NCBI RefSeq assembly: GCF_002933875.1
Contig: NZ_BFAV01000157.1
Location: forward strand, 62,001 to 126,000
Reading direction: 5' to 3'
DNA: 64,000 nucleotides
From: Desulfocucumis palustris
GTDB lineage: Bacteria; Bacillota; Desulfotomaculia; Desulfotomaculales; Desulfocucumaceae
The translations under genes were made by a program, and so were the position numbers. Below, one piece after another: positions 8,486 through 17,075 of the stretch (position 1 is its first letter; the number at the start of each line of letters is the position of its first letter). Under the pieces are notes generated by a model. That model saw only the letters and a list, made by a program, of their open reading frames with translations, did not search any database and had not been told where the DNA came from.

Positions 8486-9822
8486 GGCAATTCCCCACTT
8501 TTAAGCCACATGAACACATTTCTGTGAAGATGATGGGTTTCCAGCCGGTAACGCAGGGTTTCATAAGGGGGAGGGTTGTAATACACCGGATAGAGCAGGT
8601 CCGTTTCGGGTCCGATTACCCCTTCTCTCCGGGCCCTCTCCGCCACGGGAGTGCCGGGCAATATGCGGATATTGTTCAATACCACCGTTCCCAGATTTAT
8701 TTTTACGCTGTGCAGTTCATAGAGGCGATCCAGAAGGCTCAGCCCCTTACGTATTGTCTCAGCGTTTTCCCCGGGCACATTAACCATGAAATGGTACATG
8801 GTTACCACATCCGTTCGGGCGGCAAGACCTGCCGCCTTTAAAACATCGTCTTCACAGAGATTTTTGCCCAACACCCTCAGCGACTGGTCGCAAAGGCCGT
8901 CCGGGGAGAAGGAAAAACAATTGCAGCCGGCCTCTTCAAAAAGAAATATATTGCCTTCATCCAAATGGTCTTCCCGGAAAAAGCCGCTCCACCGGATCCG
9001 GAGCTTCCGGCGGAGTATTTCCCGGCAAATATCCTCCAGATGACCATGGGGAAGATTCACCACCGGGTCATTGAAATGAAAATCTTTAATACCGTATTCT
9101 TTATGTAAAAATTCTATTTCATCCACCACCCCGGCGGTTTGGCGGCAACGCAGTTTTTTGCCCTGGAGCCGGGGATAAACGCAATAGGCGCAGTTTAGCC
9201 GGCAGCCCCGTTTGGTTTCAATACCCATGGCCGGCACGTAATTATTGAGTCCTTGGTAAAGCCGGGGTGAAAGAAGCTCTCTGCGGGGAACCGCGTAACG
9301 GGCCATGTCGTATTCCGCCGAAGGCGGGTTGACCAGTAATTTTTCACCCTTCCTGCGGCACAGCCCCTTTAATTCGGGCGGGTTATCCAGGGAGGCAAGC
9401 AGGGCCGGAAAGGATGTTTCGGCTTCCCCCACAAGGCCGTACTGAATTTGGGGCAATTCCTCCATGAGCCGCCGGGGGAAGAGAGAAAACCCCGTTCCCC
9501 CGGCCACAATCCAAACCCCGGGAAGAAACGCCGCCACCAGACGCACCGTGGCCACAAACGGCGGGACCAGGGAACTGGTTTTATTGGCCAGGGGGTCAAT
9601 ATTGCGCAATGACAGACCCACCACCTCCGGCCGGTAATCCAGCAGTTTCTCCTTTAAGGAACCAAAGGAGTCCGCCTCAATATTCATGTCCAGAAGCTCC
9701 ACTTCATGGCCGGCCTCTTTTAAATGGGTAGCCAGGGTAACGATTCCAATGGGATAAACTCTTTCCCGGGATAGCCCCTCCACCGAAGGGGTCTGTACCA
9801 TAAGCACCCGCACTGTCATCAC
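8482..9822 (-). CDS. bzaD: B12-binding-domain radical SAM protein, probable BzaD (C6 methylation of methoxybenzimidazole)
   Basis: This 446-residue protein has an N-terminal B12-binding-type domain (VRVLMVQTPSVEG.., ending EELPQIQYGLVGEAE) and a radical SAM core with Cys207, Cys211 and Cys214 (CRLNCAYC). Its start overlaps the stop of the methyltransferase gene; either a GTG at 9822 or the ATG at 9819, fused to that stop as TGATG, can serve, and the overlap implies translational coupling. In the known anaerobic pathway BzaD adds the C6 methyl to 5-methoxybenzimidazole. The assignment follows from its position directly after the bzaC-like gene. A class-B radical SAM methylase is expected to use methylcobalamin, so the pathway depends on its own end product. 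Confidence 0.7.
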   Translation of the reverse strand: MMTVRVLMVQTPSVEGLSRERVYPIGIVTLATHLKEAGHEVELLDMNIEADSFGSLKEKLLDYRPEVVGLSLRNIDPLANKTSSLVPPFVATVRLVAAFLPGVWIVAGGTGFSLFPRRLMEELPQIQYGLVGEAETSFPALLASLDNPPELKGLCRRKGEKLLVNPPSAEYDMARYAVPRRELLSPRLYQGLNNYVPAMGIETKRGCRLNCAYCVYPRLQGKKLRCRQTAGVVDEIEFLHKEYGIKDFHFNDPVVNLPHGHLEDICREILRRKLRIRWSGFFREDHLDEGNIFLFEEAGCNCFSFSPDGLCDQSLRVLGKNLCEDDVLKAAGLAARTDVVTMYHFMVNVPGENAETIRKGLSLLDRLYELHSVKINLGTVVLNNIRILPGTPVAERARREGVIGPETDLLYPVYYNPPPYETLRYRLETHHLHRNVFMWLKSGELP

Positions 9823-11372
9823 TCCAACAATAAAATCCCGAAGTATTTGATAAAATCCCCTCTGGCTGACAATGTCCGAAGGGTAAGCCCCGCCCGTTTC
9901 ACAGTTTCAAAAACGTCTATCCCCGACCCTTCCATGGAAGGCCTGGAATCCTTCGGGTTGCGGCAGCTTCCCTCCCCGGCGCAGCTGTGGCAAAGGTCGC
10001 AGGGTCCCGCCCAAAGGGCGAAGGCCTTGTAAAAGCCTGCTTTAAAGGCCTCTTTTTCCGCCCTCAGCACCAGGCGCTGAAAATCCCCGGTGGGCGGAGC
10101 CCCTTCCAGGAGCAGGCAATGACTGTAGTCCCGCAGCATTTTCCTTGTTTTTTCAGGGGTGAGACTGTCCGGCCGGCAGTGAGGCCTGCCGTAATTGCCG
10201 CAGCCGAACCTGCACCGTAAACCGGCCCATTCCGGTATATGCACCATCTCCGCCGGAATGGGCAGCACATTATGAAAGCCCATGCTTTTTATTCTGAAAG
10301 CAAGCCGGGATTTTTGCTCCAAACAAAGACTTTGCAGTCTTTCAGGCCTTTTTGCGGCAATCAGGAGAGCGGTGTCCGATTCCAGGGGCAGCAATTCCGT
10401 TACATAAAGTCCCCGGGAGACAAGCTGCCCCTGGAGCCACTTTGCCGGATAGACCCTGCCGTTAAAGGTATTCACAAACATGTTCAAATCAAATAATGCG
10501 GCTTTTTCCGGGCAGTGTTCGAAAAAAAAGTCATGGAGCAGCAAAAATCCGTCCCTCTGAAGACATTCCGCGGCCCTGTCCAGAAGCTGCAAAATCTCCC
10601 TTTCCGAATAAGCGTGAACTATATTGGAAAGGATGACCAAATCGAAGCGCTCTTCTTTGACCGGCCAGGGTTCCAGTATATTGGCCGGACAATAATCAAA
10701 CCGGTCATGATATTCCTTTTCCCGAAGCAGCTCTGCGGCATAATCCAGCACTTCCGGAAGATCCAGCAGCGTTGCCCGCAGCCCCGGAAAATGCTCTAAA
10801 AATCCGGCTGAAACAGCTCCGGTCCCCGAGCCCACATCCAGAACAGCTCCGGACAGGACAACGCCCGTAAAAAAAGGCAATATCTCCTTAATCTTGGTCC
10901 CGGCCACACAATCCATGGCCCTGCTGTATTGGCGCGTGCGCCTGATTAAATCCTCCGGCCCTTCCTCCCGCCGGGTAAAATTAACCCTTCCACCCTTCCT
11001 GAGGCAGCTTCCAAGACTGCGCCAGTTGGAAAAAAGTTTTTTTCTCCACAGGATGGAATCTCCCTGGTAATTATCCGCATTCCTTACCAGGAAACCACTT
11101 GATATTTTGGTATTAAAATAAAGCCCGCCATGCCGGCCCAGGAGCCCAAGGGCGCAGAGGGTTTGCAGGAACCGCTCCAGCCCTTCCGGGTTTAAATCCA
11201 GCTCCCCGGAGATCTCCTCCGTCGTTTTCCCGCCGGGCTCAAGCAGTGTGAACAGCCCCAGTTCCACGGCGGTAAAAAGGGCTTCCGAGTACCAGTAACC
11301 CGTTGCCAGTTCTTCAAGGTACTGTGGACCTTTTTCCTGGGGATCATGCTTCAGATACCTCAACAATCTCAC
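9819..11372 (-). CDS. bzaC: O-methyltransferase (probable BzaC) fused to a cysteine-rich DUF2284 domain
   Basis: Residues 15-345 match small-molecule O-methyltransferases of the hydroxyneurosporene/acetylserotonin type: a winged-helix dimerisation part, then the SAM motif LDVGSGTGA at about 178-186 and ILSNIVHAYSE at 247-257. Residues 355-517 are a DUF2284 metal-binding domain with Cys387, Cys391, Cys399, Cys458, Cys461, Cys464 and Cys470, enough for one or two iron-sulfur clusters. In the anaerobic pathway BzaC methylates 5-hydroxybenzimidazole. Whether other BzaC proteins carry DUF2284 I cannot say. The start is uncertain: the GTG at 11372 lies against a GGAAGAG, and TTG codons three and four codons in are alternatives. 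An 86-base gap separates it from cobT. Confidence 0.72.
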   Translation of the reverse strand: MRLLRYLKHDPQEKGPQYLEELATGYWYSEALFTAVELGLFTLLEPGGKTTEEISGELDLNPEGLERFLQTLCALGLLGRHGGLYFNTKISSGFLVRNADNYQGDSILWRKKLFSNWRSLGSCLRKGGRVNFTRREEGPEDLIRRTRQYSRAMDCVAGTKIKEILPFFTGVVLSGAVLDVGSGTGAVSAGFLEHFPGLRATLLDLPEVLDYAAELLREKEYHDRFDYCPANILEPWPVKEERFDLVILSNIVHAYSEREILQLLDRAAECLQRDGFLLLHDFFFEHCPEKAALFDLNMFVNTFNGRVYPAKWLQGQLVSRGLYVTELLPLESDTALLIAAKRPERLQSLCLEQKSRLAFRIKSMGFHNVLPIPAEMVHIPEWAGLRCRFGCGNYGRPHCRPDSLTPEKTRKMLRDYSHCLLLEGAPPTGDFQRLVLRAEKEAFKAGFYKAFALWAGPCDLCHSCAGEGSCRNPKDSRPSMEGSGIDVFETVKRAGLTLRTLSARGDFIKYFGILLLE

Positions 11373-11458
11373 CTCTTCCGGGGTCAGGCACTTAACTTAT
11401 TAACTTATTTACCGGCTGATAACCTGGGAAGCGCCGAAAACTGGCAAAACAACTGAAT

Positions 11459-12529
11459 TCACCCTCCCGGACCGTCCACCCCGGCATCTTCGAAGGTGAG
11501 CATTTTACCCATTACCTGTGCCGCCGCTTCCACAATATTCATGGCCAGCGCCGCCCCGGTGCCCTCGCCCAGGCGCAGGTTCAAATTCAGCAAAGGACTT
11601 AAGCCCAGTTCCTCCAGCATAAACTGGTGCCCGTATTCCAGGGAACGGTGCGCCGCAATCATATATTCAACGGAGTCCGGCGCCAGAGCCCTGGCCAGCA
11701 GGGCCCCGGCGGTGGAAATAAATCCGTCAACCAGCACGGGCACCCTGTGATAAGCCGCGCCCAGTATTACCCCGGCGATTCCGCCGATCTCAAACCCCCC
11801 CACCTTGGCCAGCACATCCACCGGATCCCTGGCATCCGGGCGGTTTACCTCGATGGCTTTTTCAATGGCCCTGACTTTGTTTTCAAGGGCCTGGTCGCTG
11901 ATACCCGTCCCCCTACCGGTAACCTGGCGAACCGGCCGTCCCGACAATACGGCCAGAATGGCGCTGCTGGGAGTGGTATTGCCAATACCCATGTCCCCGG
12001 TGGCCAGGAGTTCAACACCTTCCCGGACCAGTTTGCCCGCGATTTCAATGCCGCTTTCCACCGCCCGCCGGGCCTGCTCCCGGGTCATCGCCGGCCCCCG
12101 GGCCATATTGCGGGTTCCGTGGTCAATTTTGTAGGAAAGTATTTTACCTTCCTTTACCAGGGTGCCGAGATCCGCGGCGACTCCCATATCCACCACCACC
12201 ACCCGGGCTCCGGCGGTTTCCGCCAGTACGTTGATGGCTGCTCCGCCCAGCACGAAGTTATTCACCATCTGGGGGGTAACCTCCCGGGGAAAGGCGCTTA
12301 CCCCTTCCCTGACAACACCGTGATCCCCCGCCATGGTAACAACGGCTTTCTTGCTTACGGAGGGCTTCAGTGTTTCCCTGATGCCCGACAGCTGTTCCGC
12401 CAGGACCAGAAGCTCCCCCAGGCTGCCCCGGGGAATCGCCAGCCGGCTCAAATAATCCCTGGCCTTTTGGCGCCACTCCCGGCTCACCGGCCTGATATGG
12501 GAAATAACCCCGTTAAGTTGGGAATTCAT
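11459..12529 (-). CDS. cobT: nicotinate-nucleotide--dimethylbenzimidazole phosphoribosyltransferase
   Basis: CobT activates the cobalamin lower ligand: it transfers ribose phosphate from nicotinate mononucleotide to a benzimidazole, giving alpha-ribazole phosphate. At 356 residues it has the usual family length. Characteristic stretches are VVTMAGDHGVVREGVSAFP, ATGDMGIGNTTPSSAI and the C-terminal LRLGEGTGA, whose Glu322 corresponds to the catalytic base. The start ATG follows GGGGGGC. It is first in the operon directly downstream of a cobalamin riboswitch, and the three genes after it are predicted to make its benzimidazole substrate. No other corrinoid genes lie in the window. Confidence 0.96.
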   Translation of the reverse strand: MNSQLNGVISHIRPVSREWRQKARDYLSRLAIPRGSLGELLVLAEQLSGIRETLKPSVSKKAVVTMAGDHGVVREGVSAFPREVTPQMVNNFVLGGAAINVLAETAGARVVVVDMGVAADLGTLVKEGKILSYKIDHGTRNMARGPAMTREQARRAVESGIEIAGKLVREGVELLATGDMGIGNTTPSSAILAVLSGRPVRQVTGRGTGISDQALENKVRAIEKAIEVNRPDARDPVDVLAKVGGFEIGGIAGVILGAAYHRVPVLVDGFISTAGALLARALAPDSVEYMIAAHRSLEYGHQFMLEELGLSPLLNLNLRLGEGTGAALAMNIVEAAAQVMGKMLTFEDAGVDGPGG

Positions 12530-12623
12530 TTAATGCCCCCCTGTCAAAACAATTTATCGGCCATCCCGGCCCGCCTTTTACCTGCCCAATGCCATAAGGC
12601 TCCGGTTCCAGAGTCTTTTTCTA

Positions 12624-12657
12624 AAAATAAAAAAACCCACAACCCGACAGGGTGTGG
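12624..12657 (-). terminator. riboswitch expression-platform terminator before cobT
   Basis: On the minus strand a stem built from CCACACCCTG and CGGGTTGTGG is followed by GGGTTTTTTTATTTTT. It lies between the cobalamin aptamer and the cobT start, the arrangement expected of a transcription-terminating off switch. Confidence 0.82.
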
Positions 12658-12709
12658 ATTTTTCCATCATCCTCACCTAAGCTTGCCTTTACTCGAGGCA
12701 GCGTAGTAA

Positions 12710-12859
12710 TTTACAGGCAGGTCTCCTGACTCGGGTTCATCGCTTTATTGCCCCTTCCCCCTAAAGCGGAGTGGTACCGGCAACAGCTTTCCCTTACAGT
12801 GGCGGGTCCGTCCAGAAATCTCACCTGGTTCCCTATTCTCCCTACCGGGCACCTGTAAA
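12710..12859 (-). ncRNA. cobalamin riboswitch
   Basis: Read on the minus strand, the element starts TTTACAGG and ends CCTGTAAA, which pair as P1 (12852-12859 with 12710-12717). Inside are the conserved B12-box features: GGGAACCAGGTGAG, GACCCGCCACTG, TAAGGGAAAGCTGTTGCCGG, and the terminal GAGTCAGGAGACC. The order and spacing match the adenosylcobalamin-class aptamer. It controls cobT-bzaC-bzaD-bzaE, so ample coenzyme B12 should stop transcription at the downstream terminator. Confidence 0.95.
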
Positions 12860-13154
12860 ATTAAATATTAATTGCCTTAATCAGGATAATATAGGAACTG
12901 CTTTTAGCTGTCAAGCCTTTGCCTGGCGAAACGTTGTTCAATAGCACATTTCGCCGGCAATCTATTATTATAATTTCACTTTGGATAAGGAGAACTTAAA
13001 TTATTATTAATTTTTTTTAACCTGAATTTAAATCATTTTCGGGAGGAATATTCTCTTTTTTATTTAAGAAATCATTATTCGAGAAATCATTTTATGAAGG
13101 ATATTGAAGAAATATGTAGAATTAAAATTTAGAAATTCAGGAAAATTACTTAAA
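12860..13154. other. divergent promoter region between the cobT operon and the che operon
   Basis: About 295 AT-rich bases separate the cobalamin riboswitch (minus) from the c-di-GMP riboswitch (plus). The promoters of both operons must lie here. No gene is visible, and the low complexity prevents a confident choice of -10/-35 elements. Confidence 0.5.
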
Positions 13155-13250
13155 ATCACCGAAAAAGGCAAACCTGTCGAAAGGCGGGGACGCAAAGCCA
13201 ACGATCTAAGGTGGAGTTATTCCACTATGATGGCCGGGTTACCGAAGTGA
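13155..13250 (+). ncRNA. cyclic-di-GMP-I (GEMM) riboswitch
   Basis: The segment carries the GEMM-I signature in order: AGGCAAACC, a GAAA tetraloop, GGGGACGCAAAGCC, then a second stem containing ATCTAAGGT...ACTATGAT and the closing CCGGGTTACCGA. The outer stem can be formed by TCAC (from 13156) with GTGA (13247-13250). It is followed about 35 bases later by an intrinsic terminator and then by the chemotaxis operon, so cyclic di-GMP most likely sets the level of chemotaxis gene expression. Confidence 0.94.
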
Positions 13251-13284
13251 ATTCCTCTATTTTGCGTTCATACATAATACGGAG

Positions 13285-13318
13285 GCTTACTGTCGGTTGA
13301 CCGGCAGTAAGCTTTTTT
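13285..13318 (+). terminator. terminator of the c-di-GMP riboswitch
   Basis: A 12-bp stem (GCTTACTGTCGG / CCGGCAGTAAGC, one G-T pair) with a TTGA loop is followed by six T. It is placed as the expression platform downstream of the GEMM aptamer. Confidence 0.88.
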
Positions 13319-13458
13319 GTTTATCGGCAGTTTAAATCGAATCCCTGTTATCCCATCCGGACAGGTTAGCCACAGGTTCGATTCGACTTTAAGGCCGCCG
13401 AACCCTGAGATTTAACTTAATGCTTTTAGCCCCTGTAATTATGCCCGGGACATGTCCG

Positions 13459-13643
13459 GTGAGAGTTTTAATTGTAGACCACACAGTTTTTACGCGTTAT
13501 AGCCTGCCCCGGTGGTAATGGCCGGCACCATGGAGCAAAGGAAATTCATACCGGAGGCCATAAAAAACGGGACTGCCGGTTTCACAGTAAAGCCCTTTCA
13601 CCCGGACAAAATTAAAAACATGTATGGAAGGATTGGAAAGGGG
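13459..13643 (+). pseudogene. decayed cheY copy (internal deletion, frameshift)
   Basis: The segment begins GTG-AGA-GTT-TTA-ATT-GTA-GAC (VRVLIVDHTVFTRY..) and then, in another frame, reads VVMAGTMEQRKFIPEAIKNG and TVKPFHPDKIKNM. Both parts closely match the intact CheY at 17076 (MKILIVDDTTFMRY and RVVMVSSMGQREFVLESIKSG.. VKPFHPDKIKNM). The central piece with the phosphorylated Asp and about 190 bases is missing, and the two parts are out of frame. It sits first behind the c-di-GMP riboswitch, so it is a degraded duplicate and not a working response regulator. Confidence 0.85.
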
Positions 13644-13723
13644 GTTGCCTGCGCTTACTTTGCCCGGACACGCAAGCTAATCGGACTGCTTAACATATCA
13701 GAAGGCCAGGAGACGGTTTTGCA

Positions 13724-14377
13724 ATGGCTTTTACCTATTTCTTTCGTGACCTGTACACCCTTGAATTAATTATCAAACATGTCGTACCCCATGTTGCCGG
13801 CCGCAGCAAGGTCAGGATTTGGGACGCGGGCTGCGCCACGGGACAGGAACCATACTCCCTGGCCATAATGTTTGCCGAAAATATGGGGCAGTTCGCATTC
13901 CGTAATCTTCGAATAGATGCAACGGATGTGGATGAAAGTAACCTGTTTGAAAAAATAATCTCCCAGGGGTTATACCCCGAGGAGGATCTCAAACGGATAC
14001 CCGGCGGGTTATTCAGAAAATACTTCCGGCCATCCGAAAAAGCAGGTTACTTCAGGATTGACAGTATTGTTCGAAGCAGGGTTTATTATCAAAGGCACAA
14101 TTTGCTCTCTCTTCAGCCGGTGGGGGATGGTTACAGCCTGGTTGTGTGTAAGAATGTTTTGCTGCATTTTCAGCCCGAGGGGCGGGCCGAAGTGCTCAAA
14201 ATGTTCCACAGGGCACTGGCGCCGGGCGGTTATCTTGCCATGGAGCAGACGCAAAAATTACCCCGGGAAACAGCCTATCTTTTTGAACAGGTAACTGATG
14301 ACGCACAGTTATTCCGAAAAGTCGATGTTCACTCTGCAGGTAACACCCTTAAGGACAGCGTGGGCAATGACTGTTAA
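13724..14377 (+). CDS. CheR-like methyltransferase, catalytic domain only
   Basis: The product is 217 residues. It begins directly at the [12 protein letters not shown] motif of CheR and continues with the SAM-binding site ([16 protein letters not shown], residues 37-52) and [21 protein letters not shown]. The N-terminal helical CheR_N domain, which contacts the receptor methylation region, is absent. A good AGGAG about ten bases before the ATG supports the start, so the short form seems genuine, although the preceding decayed cheY shows this end of the operon has been rearranged. It may methylate another target, may be a truncated duplicate of the full CheR at 22225, or may not work on receptors at all. 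Confidence 0.75.
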   Translation: MAFTYFFRDLYTLELIIKHVVPHVAGRSKVRIWDAGCATGQEPYSLAIMFAENMGQFAFRNLRIDATDVDESNLFEKIISQGLYPEEDLKRIPGGLFRKYFRPSEKAGYFRIDSIVRSRVYYQRHNLLSLQPVGDGYSLVVCKNVLLHFQPEGRAEVLKMFHRALAPGGYLAMEQTQKLPRETAYLFEQVTDDAQLFRKVDVHSAGNTLKDSVGNDC

Positions 14378-14421
14378 AAAGCCAAGTGGTATATATAACA
14401 AAGAACACGGGGGGAAACATC

Positions 14422-16971
14422 ATGAAGATAGGGAACATGAAAATCGGCACGAGGTTGGGGCTGGGGTTCGGTCTGGTATTGATATTGATGATTGCCCTGT
14501 CCATAACAGGAGTCGGCAACATGGGGAAGATTAATGGCGATTTGGAGCAAATATACGATAACACTTCAAAAATAATTCTGGCCAACGAAATGATGAATTC
14601 CATGGATGCCATTTCCAGGGAAATACAAACCCTTCTTCTCTTACAGGATCCCGGCGCAAAACAGGAGAGCTACGATAGAATACAGGAAGCCCGGAAAAAG
14701 TACGGCGAGGCTTTTGACAAATTAAAAGATATGGAAGACAGCGCGGAAGGCAAAACGCTGCTGGACAAAGTCCAGAATGTCATAAACGACGCCGCCGCAT
14801 CCAATAATAAAGTCATTGAGCTGGGAATGGCCAACAATACCGTGGAGGCCATTCCCCTGCTTATAAACCAGTCGCTGCCCGGAATGACCAAAATAAGCGA
14901 GAGCCTGGAGGAGGTCGTCAATTACCAGCAGGACCAGAGCAAGCTGGATTTCGATGAATCGGTGGAGGCTTACGGCCAGGCCCGGCTGCTTATGTTTTTG
15001 TTGGGCGGGATCGCCCTGGGGCTGGGTATTTTGATAGCTTTTTTCATCGCCCGCAGCGTTTCCAATCCGGTAAAGAAGCTTACCTCCATGGCGGATAAAC
15101 TTGCCCTGGGAGACGTTAACGTTGAAATCGAAGCAAACACCAATGATGAAATAGGGATGCTCTCCCGGTCCTTTAAAACAATGGCTGAAAATATCAAAGA
15201 GTCGGCAATTGCCGCGCAAAAAGTGGCCGCGGGCGAGCTGGACGTTGAGGTTAAAGTCCGGTCTGATAAGGATATGCTGGGCAATAACCTGGGCATGATG
15301 GTCAAAACAATCAAAAACCTGCTCAAAGAAACCAACACTCTTATCCAGGCCATCAGGGAAGGCAAGCTTGATATCCGGGGCAATGCCTCGTCCTTCCCCG
15401 GGGGCTGGGGCGAAATGGTGGACGGCATAAATAAACTGGTTGACGCTTTTGTGGGACCGATTAATGTTACGGCGGAGTACGTGGAAAGGATCAGTAAGGG
15501 AAACCTGCCGCCGCAGATTACAGAAACCTATTACGGTGACTTCAACGAGATTAAAAACAATCTGAACAGGTGCATAGATACAATTAACGGGCTGGTCAGC
15601 GAGTCATTGACGCTTTCCGGGGCCGCGGTGGAAGGCCGGCTGCAGACCCGGGGCGACGCCAACAAATTCCAGGGAAGCTACAGGGATATTATCAAGGGTG
15701 TAAACGACACCCTGGACGCGGTGATCGATCCAATCAATGAAGCGGCAAAATGCCTGAAAGAAATGTCAAAGGGCCATCTGGAGGTAAGGGTCACCGGAAA
15801 ATACCAGGGTGACCACGCCATAATTAAAGACGCCCTCAATACCACCCTGGAGGCGCTGAATGAAATTCTCAAAAAAGAGACTCTAAGATGCCTGCAGGAA
15901 ATGGCCAAAGGAAACCTTGACGTGGCTGTTACCGGACAATATCAGGGTGATTTCGCCGTCATTAAAGAAGCTCTCAACACCACCATTTACGACCTGAATC
16001 AAATATTGAGCCAGGTTTCCGTCGCCATGGTTCAGGTAAGCACCGGCGCCCAGCAGGTTTCCGACGCCAGCCAGACATTGTCCCAGGCCGCCGCGGAGTC
16101 GGCCAGCTCAATGGAGCAGATCACTTCCTCCATGCAGGAAATAAACGCCCAGACCAGGCAGAACGCGGATAACGCGGTGCAGGCCAACCAACTGGCCACC
16201 CAGGCCAGGGGCAATGCTGAAAAAGGCAACGAACAGATGGCCCAGATGGTCAGGGCCATGAACGATATAAATGAATCCGCCTCCAATATATCCAAGATTA
16301 TCAAGGCCATAGACGAAATAGCCTTCCAGACCAACCTGCTGGCCTTAAACGCCGCGGTTGAGGCGGCCCGGGCGGGCAAGCACGGCAAAGGGTTCACCGT
16401 GGTGGCCGAGGAAGTGAGAAATCTGGCCCAGCGCAGCGCCAGGGCCGCCAAGGAAACTGCCGAAATGATCGAGGGCTCCATCAAAAAAACAGAAGTGGGC
16501 ACCAGGATCGCCGAGGAAACATCCGGAGCGCTGGAAGAAATAGTACTGGGAGTAACCCGGATAACCGACCTGATCAGCGAAATAGCGTCGGCTTCCAAAG
16601 AACAGGCTTTAGGCATAGGACAAATAAATCAGGGCTTAAACCAGATGGATCAGGTTACCCAGCAGAATTCCGCCAACTCCGAGGAACTGGCTTCCGCCAG
16701 CGAGGAAATGTCCAGCCAGGCCTTACAGGTTAAGGAAATGCTGAATAAATTCAAACTGCAAAGGCATGGCGGGAATTTTGCGGCGGAAGAGCCCTCAGCC
16801 GGCAGGCATCCCCAGGCATCCCGGCGCAGGGTCCAGCCCCCCGAGGTAAGGGGTAACACAAGAGAGGTAAAAACATCTATGGCCGAGGCGGCTGCCACAT
16901 CATCAGCCGGCGCCGATATCAGACCGGAAGACATTATTTCCCTGGATGACACGGATTACGGCAAGTTTTAG
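14422..16971 (+). CDS. chemoreceptor with a chain of HAMP-like domains and C-terminal pentapeptide
   Basis: Starting from the ATG at 14422 (GGGGGGAA six bases upstream; an ATG twelve codons earlier lacks a site) the protein has 849 residues. A membrane helix (about 8-30) and a four-helix-bundle periplasmic domain precede a second helix (about 180-202). Then come about seven HAMP-like units, recognised by repeated ...G(E/H/N)L.V.V.....D...I...LN cores (e.g. [27 protein letters not shown]), the last two nearly identical to each other. The MCP signalling domain follows with [20 protein letters not shown]. The C-terminus DYGKF fits the x-aromatic-x-x-aromatic rule for CheR/CheB tethering peptides. 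It is followed by cheY in the same operon. Confidence 0.9.
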   Translation: MKIGNMKIGTRLGLGFGLVLILMIALSITGVGNMGKINGDLEQIYDNTSKIILANEMMNSMDAISREIQTLLLLQDPGAKQESYDRIQEARKKYGEAFDKLKDMEDSAEGKTLLDKVQNVINDAAASNNKVIELGMANNTVEAIPLLINQSLPGMTKISESLEEVVNYQQDQSKLDFDESVEAYGQARLLMFLLGGIALGLGILIAFFIARSVSNPVKKLTSMADKLALGDVNVEIEANTNDEIGMLSRSFKTMAENIKESAIAAQKVAAGELDVEVKVRSDKDMLGNNLGMMVKTIKNLLKETNTLIQAIREGKLDIRGNASSFPGGWGEMVDGINKLVDAFVGPINVTAEYVERISKGNLPPQITETYYGDFNEIKNNLNRCIDTINGLVSESLTLSGAAVEGRLQTRGDANKFQGSYRDIIKGVNDTLDAVIDPINEAAKCLKEMSKGHLEVRVTGKYQGDHAIIKDALNTTLEALNEILKKETLRCLQEMAKGNLDVAVTGQYQGDFAVIKEALNTTIYDLNQILSQVSVAMVQVSTGAQQVSDASQTLSQAAAESASSMEQITSSMQEINAQTRQNADNAVQANQLATQARGNAEKGNEQMAQMVRAMNDINESASNISKIIKAIDEIAFQTNLLALNAAVEAARAGKHGKGFTVVAEEVRNLAQRSARAAKETAEMIEGSIKKTEVGTRIAEETSGALEEIVLGVTRITDLISEIASASKEQALGIGQINQGLNQMDQVTQQNSANSEELASASEEMSSQALQVKEMLNKFKLQRHGGNFAAEEPSAGRHPQASRRRVQPPEVRGNTREVKTSMAEAAATSSAGADIRPEDIISLDDTDYGKF

Positions 16972-17075
16972 GGTTTGCCAATGACAGTTCAAGCCACACA
17001 ACAGGAACATTATGCGGCCTGCATTATTTTTGCGGCTTTGTAAGGTTCAAAAAAATTTCCACGGAGGTGCGGATA

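Noticed and set aside
11627-12706. Long plus-strand frame opposite cobT
   Set aside because: CobT on the minus strand is unambiguous; the opposite product is Pro/His/Gly-rich with no domain and crosses the riboswitch terminator.
13338-13386. Sequence with GGTTCGATTC considered as a tRNA gene
   Set aside because: No cloverleaf can be drawn on either strand; acceptor, D and anticodon arms are absent.
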